Assembly: GCF_000425125.1 (NCBI RefSeq)
Contig: NZ_KE384308.1
Span: forward strand, 1-54,470
Direction of reading: 5' to 3'
DNA from: Paenibacillus taiwanensis DSM 18679
GTDB lineage: Bacteria > Bacillota > Bacilli > Paenibacillales > Paenibacillaceae
Length of the DNA: 54,470 nucleotides
Below are positions 17,250 to 26,247 of the stretch, piece by piece (position 1 is the stretch's first letter; every line of letters starts with the position of its first letter). The notes under the pieces were generated by a model. That model saw only the letters and a program-made list of their open reading frames with translations. It was not told the DNA's origin and searched no databases. A program made the translations under genes and the position numbers.

Positions 17250-17788
17250 TGGCGACCTCCATTAGAAATGTTAATGTTTTTCTCAATGCTGTCTTTCGAA
17301 TTTCTAACAGTAAGCCGATTGCTTATCCTTCTTTTCAATTTTGTTGCCCTCTCTTTTTTCTATATTTCTAACTATCCTTTCATCGGTTCATAGCGGCTTG
17401 GATTTAACTTTTCTATTTTTGCTATCCATAGCTCTTTTTTATTATAACATATCCCATTTTTATGTAAGAATAAAGGAGATTCATGGTTATTAGATTCCTC
17501 AGTTTCAACAAACTTGAAAGTACAAAAAAAGAGCCGCACTGGCGACTCAAATCAATGAAAGTCGAGACTACAAAAGTCTTTTCGACCAAATAACACTGTA
17601 ATCACGGTTTACACTAGCGGAGGAACAGACTGTTAATAATTCGTATCGTATCCCTCGCTGCGTAAAAATCTCGCTCCCTTGTTTCAATATTTTCTTAGCA
17701 CAGCCAAGCTATATTTTTTACATTGTAATTTTATTTTATATTGTTGCAGTTTTAAATCAGCCCCACTATATATTTCCACAATGTTTAC
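17250..17788. other. 540-base gap with hairpins, possible small RNA
   Basis: I see no protein gene. It holds a strong minus-strand terminator (17524-17548) and, 12 bases before it in that direction, a second imperfect stem GTCGA/TCGAC at 17561-17586. The terminator is about 240 bases downstream of the DUF2199 stop. It could end a long 3' region or a separate short non-coding transcript. Confidence 0.35.
17524..17548 (-). terminator. Rho-independent terminator, gene or RNA served unclear
   Basis: Minus-strand stem GAGTCG/CGGCTC with one G-U pair, loop CCAGTG, then seven T. It reads leftward. Confidence 0.65.
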
Positions 17789-18277
17789 TTACTGACGATG
17801 ATTTATGAAATGAGCAATTTCTTTTACTCTATCCATTGTAATTCCTTCTCTTTGTTCGACTGCAAGTGGATGGTTTGTTTGTTCTAACTCGATTATCGGA
17901 ACCGCACCAACCTCCTGCGTATGTACCATTGTCTTTAACGATAATGTCGTTATTGGATATACGGAAAGCTCAGTCGATAACCAACCAAAATAAGGATTTT
18001 CAGTTTCCCTGCCTTGTACGTGCAATAGTTCATTAGATTTCAAAAAGTTTTCCCCACTAATGGAAACCCACACACTCCAAATAAATTTCTCTGGACTATC
18101 GATTATGGGGATTTCAATATGCCCTCTAATAAAGAAATGCTGTTCGTCAATTACACAAAAATCTCTAATTAATTCTGTTCGTTTCTCTTCAGGCACAGTG
18201 TAAAAATAATAGGGCGCTTCACTTCCATAACATAAAGGAATTTCACTTAATTCGTTGCTACAGTGAGGGCATTTCAT
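17789..18277 (-). CDS. DUF2199 domain protein
   Basis: 162 residues, cytoplasmic. It opens with a CxxC pair (MKCPHCSNEL), then EIPLCYGSEAPYYFYTVPEE, DEQHFFIRGHIEIPIIDSPE, FIWSVWVSIS, YFGWLSTEL and the ending TNHPLAVEQREGITMDRV. This follows the DUF2199 pattern along its whole length. Function is unknown; members often stand near immunity-type genes, as some do elsewhere in this window. AAGGAGCAAATAT precedes the ATG. Confidence 0.85.
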   Translation of the reverse strand: MKCPHCSNELSEIPLCYGSEAPYYFYTVPEEKRTELIRDFCVIDEQHFFIRGHIEIPIIDSPEKFIWSVWVSISGENFLKSNELLHVQGRETENPYFGWLSTELSVYPITTLSLKTMVHTQEVGAVPIIELEQTNHPLAVEQREGITMDRVKEIAHFINHRQ

Positions 18278-18432
18278 ATATTTGCTCCTTATATTTTCTT
18301 GCCAATTTATTTACGTTTCCACTACACTTTCCTGTTCAGTAATATTAATGTGAAGGAAGGGCCGCATCTAGCTTGTTCTCTACTGCCCAATGTTACTTCA
18401 AAATACCCTAATAAGGGTAGCTTTTTGTGTGT

Positions 18433-19689
18433 TTATTGTAACGAGGTGACGAACTTCATCTCCGGAAAGCTGAGAGATGGTCCTTTCATTAAGACTCCGC
18501 CTTCATTTTTCAAATACAAATCGAAGAAATCCAGCATATAGGCATTGATAATGTAGTTCACTCTTTCAGGCGCGATCTTTCCTGTAATGCCCAGCATTCT
18601 GAAAACAGGAGAAACGTACTGTATGTCGGCAAAATTCAAATGTTCTGTATTTTCAATATAGAGCATTTGTCCCCCTGCGTCGACCGTTTCGCGTATCCTT
18701 TTAAGTTCTAACTTTTTATTTTCCGTTACTTGATCTATCCACTCTCTTGTTGAGCCCATACGGTTAAGGTCTGCATCCGTGTAGACCCGGTTATCCATAA
18801 TCATTTTTAATTTTTCGAATCCGCTTTCCGAGTTGATGAACAAAAACGGCTTGCGCAGACCCTCTCTGTCCCGAAGTCTATATAGCCCTCCATCAAAGTC
18901 TATTCCAACCGCGATTCGCGGATCGTAAGAAGCGTCATAGGCTGTCGCTCCGCCGATGGAATGACCGAACACCCCGACACGACCGAGATCAATCTTTCCT
19001 TTTAGATGACTTGGAATCTGCCCTGATTGGATGAGCTCGAATTGGTCCAGCGCAAACGCCACATCGCCGGATAAAACTTCTCCCAACTTATCGCGATTAC
19101 TGCTTTCCGTCCGGTAATCATGGTTGGGCGAGAATAAGTCGTTGGTTGTGCTAGTCGTAATCCTACCGTCAGGAAACGCGGTTGCAAATGTATTGTAGGT
19201 GTGGTCGATTGCTGCCACAATATATCCGTGACTCGCGAGACTTTCGGCTTGCAACGTGTGAAGGAATCTGGAGGAACCGAAGCCGTGACTCGCTAGGATC
19301 AGTGGGTATGAAGTTTGTACCGAAGAAATTTGGGCCCCCGAATAAGCATGGCTGGATACGTACTTCAGATGTTGAAAAGTAAACCCAGGAAGGCCATAAT
19401 TAGCGGCCATATAACTTAATATTTGGGGGTCGGGAATAAAGGGAGCGTACTTGCCGGTGCTAGCTTGAGCCGGATACCATACCTGAACCATTAATTCTCT
19501 CTTCCCATTCTTCGCTTTGTCGAACATCTCTTCCCTATTTGGATCCGCGAAATGAAAAGTTTGCGTTCCTACCTTAAATTCACCTGTCGGTTCAGGCAGT
19601 TTAAATACAGGAAAAGTATACCCAGCTGCTTCAATCCGATTTGGAGAAATACGGGTATCGAGTTGAAGCGGTCCATAAGTCCAAACGAG
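18433..19689 (-). pseudogene. Alpha/beta hydrolase of the PAF-acetylhydrolase type, 5'-truncated
   Basis: Lipase-like serine hydrolase. The catalytic part is intact: nucleophile elbow VGVFGHSIGGATAY, acid strand VGIDFDGGLY and a late NTEHLNFADI histidine. The matching frame runs past the first ATG (19527) with conserved family sequence (GPLQLDTRISPNRIEAAGY; FKLPEPTGEFKVGTQTFHFA) up to a TAA at 19690-19692. No start codon with a ribosome site occurs in that stretch. Full-length relatives carry an N-terminal membrane region that is absent here, so the gene seems to have lost its 5' end. A 364-residue product from ATG 19527 is possible but would begin inside the family domain. Confidence 0.7.
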
Positions 19690-19926
19690 TTATGGATTCG
19701 TTAAATATACTTTAAAAAGAGTTGAATCGTGGTGTGGATAGAGGAGTAATAAAATAGTCTAGTCCATGAATCGATCAGTGTTTATGACAACTTAGACTTT
19801 CTTGTTGTTAAGGAATACTTAGTTTCATTCCCACATAAAAATGAAACTAAAAAGCACTACAACTGCCAACTTTTGTATGTGCACTTCCCTTCAAACAACA
19901 TCACAAGAAATGGGGTGGCGTGAAAA

Positions 19927-21066
19927 ATGTTATTCAAGAAAACAGATCGACTAGCGCTAAAAGTCATAGGAAATTTGTTTGGCAAAGCAAGCGAAATTTC
20001 ATTAGATCGATCTAGTTATATCCGTCATGCCCAATTAATGTTAGTGGCAGATGTACATTCACATTTTAACGATGACATTGAGTTGAAAGTATATGGAAAA
20101 TCACATGTAATTCCCTACAAAAATTTAGAACAAACCAAATTTTCTCCAATAGATTTGTTCACCATAGACATTACGTCTTTGGTTACTTACGCCGGTAGCA
20201 CTACTTTCGTAGTGGATAAACTTGCACAAAAAGTTGAACCTGTAACCGGACAACAAGATCCTGCATGGGGTCTTGTCATTATTTATGGTGATCCATTTCT
20301 TCCTGTCCGTCACGTTTCTCTGAGTGTTGGTGAGAGTGCCTCTGTAACTAATCCCCTTATCTTCTCTCAGCTATTAACATCCTCAATAGGTCCTAATAAC
20401 GGTACATTATTTTTGTTTGGCAAAATTAGAGCGGAGTTTTCATCCAGTCCATTACTATTTTTCGGACCAAATATGGAACAGCTATCTAGTATTTATCCTT
20501 TAGTTCGTGTAACAGACCCAATCACCCCTTTCTCCAAGAGTATGCTCAATCAAGAGATTGATATTTCTGCAACGTTATTACCTGCGCAAACAGCGGCTAT
20601 TTTTCATACACCAATTGAATCTAACGATTTGATCCGCTTTCTGGCGATCGGCTTACAAATTGACGCTGTGGAACCGAAGATGAGTCTGGTTCATTCGGCC
20701 GATAAAGAGCACGTTCAAGTTGGTGAGAGTGTAACCTACACAACAATTATTAGAAATACGGGAACCACTGTTGCTGAATGCGTTCAATTTCGAACTGGTT
20801 TTCCAGATGGGACATCGTTTATTTCAGATAGCTTAACGATCAATAACATTCCAATTGCGATCGATCCAAGTGACAAGCTGCTTTTACGCAACATGCCTGT
20901 TGGTGACACGTTAACCGTTAAATATAAAGTAAAAATCGTTCACAAACCTTCATCAGCTGCTATTCTTCATCAAACCGTGCTCGATTATAATTTCACACCT
21001 TTAGAAAACACCATTGCAGTCGGTAATCAGCCTAGTAATATTAGCACCGTGCATGTGCATCCATAA
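19927..21066 (+). CDS. DUF11-repeat surface-type protein
   Basis: 379 residues. The first 250 form a beta-rich domain without a clear signal peptide (SYIRHAQLMLVADVHSHFND; DPAWGLVIIYGDPFLPVRHV). The C-terminal 130 are one DUF11 module (HSADKEHVQVGESVTYTTII then RNTGTTVAECVQFRTGFPDG), an Ig-like repeat usual in large surface proteins. Absence of a signal peptide and of an anchor fits a spore-coat or exosporium protein deposited from the mother cell, but that is inference. GGGGTGGCGTG precedes the ATG. A short hairpin follows the stop. Confidence 0.7.
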   Translation: MLFKKTDRLALKVIGNLFGKASEISLDRSSYIRHAQLMLVADVHSHFNDDIELKVYGKSHVIPYKNLEQTKFSPIDLFTIDITSLVTYAGSTTFVVDKLAQKVEPVTGQQDPAWGLVIIYGDPFLPVRHVSLSVGESASVTNPLIFSQLLTSSIGPNNGTLFLFGKIRAEFSSSPLLFFGPNMEQLSSIYPLVRVTDPITPFSKSMLNQEIDISATLLPAQTAAIFHTPIESNDLIRFLAIGLQIDAVEPKMSLVHSADKEHVQVGESVTYTTIIRNTGTTVAECVQFRTGFPDGTSFISDSLTINNIPIAIDPSDKLLLRNMPVGDTLTVKYKVKIVHKPSSAAILHQTVLDYNFTPLENTIAVGNQPSNISTVHVHP

Positions 21067-21088
21067 TCGGTTTGTGCTAATACAAAAA

Positions 21089-21129
21089 ATTATAGTTGAG
21101 CCACTAAGAGCGAGCGGCCCAACTATAAT
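21089..21129 (+). terminator. Likely terminator of the DUF11 gene
   Basis: Ten-bp stem ATTATAGTTG/CAACTATAAT with a 20-base middle, 20 bases after the stop, and little T after it. The string ATAATCGGTTTG occurs both before (21063) and after the hairpin. Confidence 0.5.
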
Positions 21130-21210
21130 CGGTTTGCTAATACCTAGCTATCTCCTTCATACGCACCATCCGATATAATCGCTTATCCTCAGCAAGTAGA
21201 AATTAGAATG

Positions 21211-21669
21211 TTAGGCTTGTTCTGCCCAGTTAGCTGGGTATGTTACATAGATAAATCGCGCATATTCTGGCACCGAAAATTGAATCTTACTTCCTTTTGG
21301 AATCAGAATCACTTCTCCTGGACCAGCTGACACCTTAGTACCCTCAATGATCACATCCAGATGTCCCTCAATTACATAATCTATTTCATCATAGTTAAGT
21401 GTCCAGTCAAAGGTTGTTTCTTTCATCTCCATAATTCCGCAGCCAAGTCTTGGACTTTCCTTTAGAGAAAAAAGATCTTTACAATAGACGATATCATTAG
21501 GGTTACCTGTATCGAGACGATCCTCTTCTGTTACTTTCATATTTGGCACTTTAACAGAAGTAATCCCTCCAGGACCTTTATGAACGTTCTGTTCAATAGC
21601 ATCAGCCTCTATTGTTTCCATAATGATTTTACGAACCATCTCTTCAATCCTTTTTTTATCGATACTCAT
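21211..21669 (-). CDS. eutQ: EutQ-like cupin, ethanolamine-utilisation type
   Basis: 152 residues, a single cupin domain. The family body is clear: LGCGIMEMKETTFDWTLNYD, EIDYVIEGHLDVIIEG, GEVILIPKGSKIQFSVPEYA, and the ending RFIYVTYPANWAEQA. EutQ proteins belong to ethanolamine microcompartment operons and have been linked to acetate-kinase-like activity. Here no other eut gene is nearby, so the role may differ. GAGGAGGGTACTT precedes ATG 21669. The upstream leader carries an ANTAR-type dual hairpin and a terminator (21834-21923), which points to induction by antitermination, and a tiny Cys-rich frame lies between that leader and this gene. Confidence 0.85.
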   Translation of the reverse strand: MSIDKKRIEEMVRKIIMETIEADAIEQNVHKGPGGITSVKVPNMKVTEEDRLDTGNPNDIVYCKDLFSLKESPRLGCGIMEMKETTFDWTLNYDEIDYVIEGHLDVIIEGTKVSAGPGEVILIPKGSKIQFSVPEYARFIYVTYPANWAEQA

Positions 21670-21713
21670 AAGTACCCTCCTCTATTTCTTAGGTGTAGTT
21701 GGTTGGAACCATT

Positions 21714-21816
21714 TTACTTGCACTGAGCATAACAACCATTACAGCAGTTGTGTTGCTGATATTCCCCTATCTGCTCTTACACTTAACAATTCTTTTGCCA
21801 TTTCCTCGTTTCCCAT
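21714..21816 (-). pseudogene. Tiny Cys-rich peptide frame with an apparent +1 base in a G4 run
   Basis: From ATG 21816 the frame reads MGNEEMAKELLSVRADRG and would run to an early stop. If the GGGG at 21764-21767 had one G fewer, it would continue as EYQQHNCCNGCYAQCK and stop at 21714-21716, giving a 33-residue peptide with a CC-x2-C-x3-C tail 44 bases before eutQ. The downstream part has no start of its own, so the two halves make sense only when joined. No good ribosome site precedes the ATG. It could be a leader or metal-binding peptide, a peptide natural-product precursor, or chance. The break may be a real mutation or a sequencing error. Confidence 0.35.
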
Positions 21817-21833
21817 ACCACAAAAATAAACAT

Positions 21834-21895
21834 AAAGAGGCCTAAGGTTATATCGCTTCCTATCAAGTAGGAATGCTATAACCTTAAGCCTCTTT
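21834..21895 (-). terminator. Leader terminator (attenuator) upstream of eutQ
   Basis: On the minus strand a 19-bp stem with one G-U pair (AAAGAGGCTTAAGGTTATA against TATAACCTTAGGCCTCTTT) encloses a second stem TTCCTA/TAGGAA, followed by a T-rich run (21833-21821). Its 5' arm shares bases with the second antiterminator hairpin (21883-21902), so the two cannot form together. Confidence 0.75.
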
Positions 21896-21923
21896 GCTTT
21901 AGTACGACTACGCCTTTGTAGTC
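21883..21923 (-). promoter_or_regulatory. ANTAR (EutV-type) dual-hairpin antiterminator
   Basis: Read on the minus strand. The first hairpin is GACTAC-AAAGGC-GTAGTC (21923-21906). Three bases before the next stem, the second is CTAAAGC-AAAGAG-GCTTAAG (21902-21883, one mismatch). Both loops have six bases with A at 1 and G at 4, the rule for RNA sites bound by ANTAR response regulators. The second contains AGCAAAGAGGCTT, which fits the 13-nt eut motif AGCAANGRRGCUY as I remember it. Binding would hold the second hairpin and block the terminator. No eutV/eutW gene is inside the window. Confidence 0.7.
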
Positions 21924-22140
21924 CTCTATGATATTCTTAACGTGGATGAAACTGTTGTTCCACACGCTGTAAATTAAATTATATGCTCCCTTATATTTTA
22001 TCCTCTACATAGCTTTTTACAATAGATAAACCTAAACTTTTTTGTGAACATTATGGATCGGCAACAAAGTGCACTATTATGCTGTCCAATTTCATTAAAA
22101 TAAAAGTCTTTAATGGAAAGATCAGAATAAAAGAATGTTA

Positions 22141-23001
22141 CTACACATTAAAGAAATCAACGATCATGTTCTTTTCACGCTCTGTCATCCTATGCATGTG
22201 TCCGCACCCTTCTAACAAATGAGTGGTGTGATTTGGTATAATTCTTTTTGCTCTTTGTAATACTTTTTTTGCTGGAAATAAACAATCTTTTTCTCCTGCC
22301 ATAATAAGAGTCGGTGCTTTACACTGCTGCATTAATTGTTCACTTACATTGGATGGCATGCCTACTTTTGTTTTCACATGATCAAAACTATCTTTCACCA
22401 TATCCAAAGTATCTTTGTCAATAATTTCTTCTTTAATAGCCATAAATAAAACAGTTTCTTTTATATATTTTTCTTTCTTTGTTAGTTTATATTTGAGCAG
22501 TGGTATCATCATTTTTACAGTACTGATTGGAAAGGCATTGTTAATACCTGATGGCACAATTAATACGGACTTTTTTACTTTCTCCGGTGCAGTACACATC
22601 AGCTTTGCCAGAACTCCGCCTCCAAACGAAGTCCCAATACATGCTATTTTATCAAATCCAAGCGCTGTTATAACGTCACTTGCCCAATTTCCATAATCAT
22701 AATTGCGAGGAGAGAGATTAACCTCGTCACTTTTTCCAGGGTGCCCAATAATATCAACCGCATAGATGTGAAAATGCTTAAGCAGGAATTTGTACATTAA
22801 TAAATTATAGGCAGTCGTACTATTCCCACCATGAAATACTAACAATGGTTCACCCGATAGATTTCCAGTTTCAATGACATGTGTTCTTCCAAAACGAGTA
22901 TGAACGTAAACATCTTTACATAAATAATCCAATTTCTTTAATTGAGCATCATAAAGCTTTAGTGACATTTCTCTTCCAGCTTGTGTTTTGTATATACTCA
23001 T
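22141..23001 (-). CDS. Alpha/beta hydrolase
   Basis: 286 residues from the chosen start. The oxyanion region is PLLVFHGGNST, the nucleophile elbow CIGTSFGGGVLAK, the acid strand LIMAGEKDCLFP and the histidine region LEGCGHMHRMTE, giving a complete Ser-Asp-His set. There is no signal peptide. The start at 23001 is preferred over ATG 23022 because AGTGAGG sits just before the second ATG. The substrate is unknown; relatives are esterases and carboxylesterase-like enzymes. It is the first gene to the left of a divergent protease gene. Confidence 0.82.
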   Translation of the reverse strand: MSIYKTQAGREMSLKLYDAQLKKLDYLCKDVYVHTRFGRTHVIETGNLSGEPLLVFHGGNSTTAYNLLMYKFLLKHFHIYAVDIIGHPGKSDEVNLSPRNYDYGNWASDVITALGFDKIACIGTSFGGGVLAKLMCTAPEKVKKSVLIVPSGINNAFPISTVKMMIPLLKYKLTKKEKYIKETVLFMAIKEEIIDKDTLDMVKDSFDHVKTKVGMPSNVSEQLMQQCKAPTLIMAGEKDCLFPAKKVLQRAKRIIPNHTTHLLEGCGHMHRMTEREKNMIVDFFNV

Positions 23002-23520
23002 ATAGACCTCACTTATATCCATATATTGCTTGTTGTGACTTATTATTCGCTAATACATTATAAAATCCTTCTTCCACAAACCTGCACCGATAGTTTAAGT
23101 ACAATTTCTCACCAGACAAACATCAGAATAACAAAGATACCCATAAAAAAATCACCTCTCAAAATAACTAAAAGGGAAGTATTCGACTTCATTTCCTACT
23201 GAACCTATGTGAAATAAAGAAAATAGAAGTTTTAACGTGATATTTGTATATTAACGTCGTTGTTTACGCTTACCTCAGAATTGATCCAATATTTGCCTTG
23301 ACTTATAATGACATTTGTTAGTCTATTTATTCAGTTAGCAACAACAAAATTTCAGAGAATGGAAAGGAGAAAGGAAATAATTGTATTCGCATTTAATCCG
23401 ACGTATTCTATCACACTCGTTTACTCTTTATTACTAGCGTTCAGCTTTTTAATTGCTTTTGACTTTGAAACGATAGTGCTCGGAACTAAAATACGGAACG
23501 ATTACAAAGGAGAGATTACG
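23002..23520. other. Gap between divergent hydrolase and protease genes
   Basis: This should hold the promoters of both genes. A plus-strand frame is open from 23308 through it into the protease, including a hydrophobic stretch (LVYSLLLAFSFLIAFDFETI). No ribosome site supports translation there, so I treat it as untranslated. AAAGGAGAAAGG at about 23363 is a stray purine run followed by a frame that stops soon. Confidence 0.4.
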
Positions 23521-25422
23521 ATTATACACACATATTCCCGATTTAAAAAAGCGTTGTCCATCGCTTTAGCCTCGACCTTAATTTTATCTTTAGGTACTTT
23601 GCCAAATCTAGCACACGCTTCAGAGAGTGGACTTTCCTTTCCAACGAATACATCATTCTCAAACACTTCAACTCCAACATTCGAAGAAAAAATCGTTGTC
23701 AAAATTAAACAACAAGCCTTCCTTCCAAGTAAAGAAGGAAAACTACAATTGCAACAAGAATTATCACCGCTATCAGCTGTGCCACAATTATCGTTTGAAC
23801 CGCTAATCTCGGAGCAATTGTTACCGTCAGCTAACAAAGGCATTGCTGCTAACCATTTTGCTTCCGTGTTTGATCGCTATTATTATTCCAAAATTCCTGC
23901 TGGCGCTGACATCGAGCAGTTGTTACAAAAGTTGCGAAGCGTCTCGCTCGTTGAGGAAGCATACTTAAGTAAAAAACCAGAATTAGCCAATGCCCCTATT
24001 CCGAACACAACACCTGTCCTTCCAGGCGACGATCCACGCTTCTCATTACAAAATTATGCGCAAGCAGCTCCTCTAGGGATTAACGCGCCATATGCTTGGC
24101 AATTTGAAGGTGGCGATGGCAAAGGCATTAAGTGGGCCGATGTCGAGTGGAATTGGGCTTTAAATCATGAAGATCTAGTCGCCCACAACATACAGCTTTT
24201 GCCAGGGGGCACTAATGATGGAGATGCTAGTCACGGTACGGCTGTAGTTGGGGTTGTCTCCGCGGTTGACAATGCTATCGGCAATATCGGGTTAGCGAAC
24301 AAAGCAACGCCGATTGTATCCTCTTTAGTTCGTTCAGGTGGTACAGCAGAAGCCATTTTAGCGGCCACACAAGTATTATCTCCAGGTGATGTTATTCTGC
24401 TCGAAATACAGATCGGTTATGGCGGTCCTTGGTTACCTATCGAAACACAACCGGCAGAGTTTGATGCAATCCAATATGCAACAAGCTTGGGTATTGTCGT
24501 TGTAGAAGCAGGAGCAAACGGTGGTGCTGATCTTGATCAGTACAAGCATTGGGATAATAAATACATCTTCAATCGAGATCTCCCCGATTTTAAAGATTCT
24601 GGAGCAATACTTGTAGGAGCAGGATCATCAACTGTACCTCACTACAGACTCGGATTCAGCAGTCATGGCAATCGAATCGACGCTTACGGTATTGGTGAGA
24701 ACGTTGCTACCTTAAGTGCAACAAGTACTGCATCGACAACTGGTTATACCGACTATTTCAACGGAACATCTTCCGCTTCTCCTGTCGTTGTAGGTGCGAT
24801 TGTACAACTGCAAGGGATCGCTAAAGCCAAATTCGGCGTGCCGTATTCGCCAGCTGAAATTCGTAGAATTCTGAGATGGTTACCGTTTAATACCCCGACT
24901 GCCGATATAGCAAATGATAGAATTGGGATGCTCCCCAATTTGAAACAGATTATAACGAATTTACCTACACCAGGTGCTGTACCTAACGATACAACAGCAC
25001 CACTAGCACCAACCAACCTAGTTGTTAACACTACCTCTGGCACAGTTAACTTGAATTGGACAGCTTCTACGGACAATGTTGGATTGATCGGCTATGACAT
25101 TTATGTAAATAACGATCCTTTTACTAAAGCCAGATCGACTAGCAACTCCGCAACGATTAGTGGATTACCAAATGGTTCATATACATTTACTGTAAAGGCT
25201 CGGGATGGGTTTAGTAATTTGTCTACGGCAAGTAACTCGGTGACGGTTCAAGTTCAAGTTGATCCCTGCCCTGCACCATGGAGCGCCTCCTCCACTTATG
25301 TTCAAGACAACATTGTCACTTACAATGGAGTGAAGTATCAAGCCAAATGGTGGACGCAAAATGATCGTCCGGATCTGAAAAGTGGTCCCAACGATGTTTG
25401 GACTGTGCTCGGTCCTTGCTAA
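23521..25422 (+). CDS. Secreted subtilisin-family protease with FN3 and chitin-binding domains
   Basis: 633 residues if begun at codon 23521. A textbook signal peptide (HTYSRFKKALSIALASTLIL then LGTLPNLAHA) starts here, eight bases after AAAGGAG, yet the codon is ATT; no ATG, GTG or TTG fits. After a propeptide of about 150 residues comes the S8 domain with D207 (WADVEW), H238 (DASHGTAVVG) and S417 (GTSSASPVVVGA). An FN3 domain (PLAPTNLVVN to NSVTVQVQ) and a C-terminal CBM5/12-type module (CPAPWSASSTYVQDNIVTYN, with WWTQND) follow, pointing to chitin or similar polymer as the anchoring surface. A longer product starting at 23308 is possible but would bury the signal peptide. A strong terminator follows. 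Confidence 0.88.
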   Translation: MIHTYSRFKKALSIALASTLILSLGTLPNLAHASESGLSFPTNTSFSNTSTPTFEEKIVVKIKQQAFLPSKEGKLQLQQELSPLSAVPQLSFEPLISEQLLPSANKGIAANHFASVFDRYYYSKIPAGADIEQLLQKLRSVSLVEEAYLSKKPELANAPIPNTTPVLPGDDPRFSLQNYAQAAPLGINAPYAWQFEGGDGKGIKWADVEWNWALNHEDLVAHNIQLLPGGTNDGDASHGTAVVGVVSAVDNAIGNIGLANKATPIVSSLVRSGGTAEAILAATQVLSPGDVILLEIQIGYGGPWLPIETQPAEFDAIQYATSLGIVVVEAGANGGADLDQYKHWDNKYIFNRDLPDFKDSGAILVGAGSSTVPHYRLGFSSHGNRIDAYGIGENVATLSATSTASTTGYTDYFNGTSSASPVVVGAIVQLQGIAKAKFGVPYSPAEIRRILRWLPFNTPTADIANDRIGMLPNLKQIITNLPTPGAVPNDTTAPLAPTNLVVNTTSGTVNLNWTASTDNVGLIGYDIYVNNDPFTKARSTSNSATISGLPNGSYTFTVKARDGFSNLSTASNSVTVQVQVDPCPAPWSASSTYVQDNIVTYNGVKYQAKWWTQNDRPDLKSGPNDVWTVLGPC

Positions 25423-25444
25423 AAGAATAAATCTTTGATTACAT

Positions 25445-25484
25445 AATAGAGAGGTAGGGAATTGATATCCCCTACCTCTCTATT
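25445..25484 (+). terminator. Terminator of the protease gene
   Basis: Perfect 15-bp stem AATAGAGAGGTAGGG/CCCTACCTCTCTATT, ten-base loop, then TGTTAT. It starts 22 bases after the stop. Confidence 0.75.
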
Positions 25485-25546
25485 GTTATCCTCGATAATC
25501 CTTACTTCAGATACTGCAAACAATCCAAAATAGGCAAAAAATCAAA

Positions 25547-26077
25547 TCAATCAGATATTAATTTTGAATAAATATTGAGGTCGTTAAACTTTCCATCTAC
25601 TCTTTCATATTGTCTGAGTGTTCCTTCAAACGTAAAGTTGAGCTTTTGTAAAAGATTCATAGAATTCGCGTTTCTGGGATCAACCTTTGCTTCGATTCGA
25701 TTCAGCTTTAAAGATGAAAATCCATGTTCTAACAAAGAAAAGATAGCTTCTGTAGCGTATCCTCTTCCCCAAAATGATTTCGCAATGTCGTATCCAATTT
25801 CTGCTTTGCCATTTTCAAAATCTATGGCATTATAACCACAAGAACCTATAATTTCATTGGACTCTTTTTTGATGATAGAGAAACGAATAGCCTTACTATC
25901 TCGAGAAAGATCATCAAGGAGATTAATCATTTCCTTGGCTTGATTTTCATTAGTAAAACAACTAACATTCATAAATTTAGTAACGTCTGGATCAGACCAA
26001 ATTTTAAACAAACTAGACGAATCCGATATCTTCATTTTTCTCAAATGTAAACGTTCTGTGTGTAACTCTGTAATCAA
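25547..26077 (-). CDS. GNAT acetyltransferase, RimJ/RimL type
   Basis: 176 residues. The pattern is that of the ribosomal-protein alanine N-acetyltransferase group: TERLHLRKMKISDSSSLFKI at the start, EIIGSCGYNAID, EIGYDIAKSFWGRGYATEAI (acetyl-CoA loop WGRGYATEA), and EAKVDPRNANSMNLLQKLNF near the end. The TTG start at 26077 is preferred because TGGAGG lies just before it; the ATG at 26092 overlaps that ribosome site. It may acetylate a protein N-terminus or an amine such as an antibiotic. It stands alone, convergent with the protease. Confidence 0.85.
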   Translation of the reverse strand: MITELHTERLHLRKMKISDSSSLFKIWSDPDVTKFMNVSCFTNENQAKEMINLLDDLSRDSKAIRFSIIKKESNEIIGSCGYNAIDFENGKAEIGYDIAKSFWGRGYATEAIFSLLEHGFSSLKLNRIEAKVDPRNANSMNLLQKLNFTFEGTLRQYERVDGKFNDLNIYSKLISD

Positions 26078-26247
26078 TACTTTTACCTCCATTATATTTT
26101 AATAGTTAGGTTGAAAATATTGACATCTGCGCATAGTTCAGTCCCTTCATTTTTGAAGATAGTTTCATTATATAAGAGGCAAAGGAAATGTTATATAATT
26201 ATTTTATTCCGCCCGTAAAATCCCTTGTTTATTCATATCAAAATGAT

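Noticed and set aside
23308..23520. N-terminal extension of the subtilisin from ATG 23308 or 23359
   Set aside because: No ribosome site; the extension would put the clear signal peptide 71 residues inside the protein.
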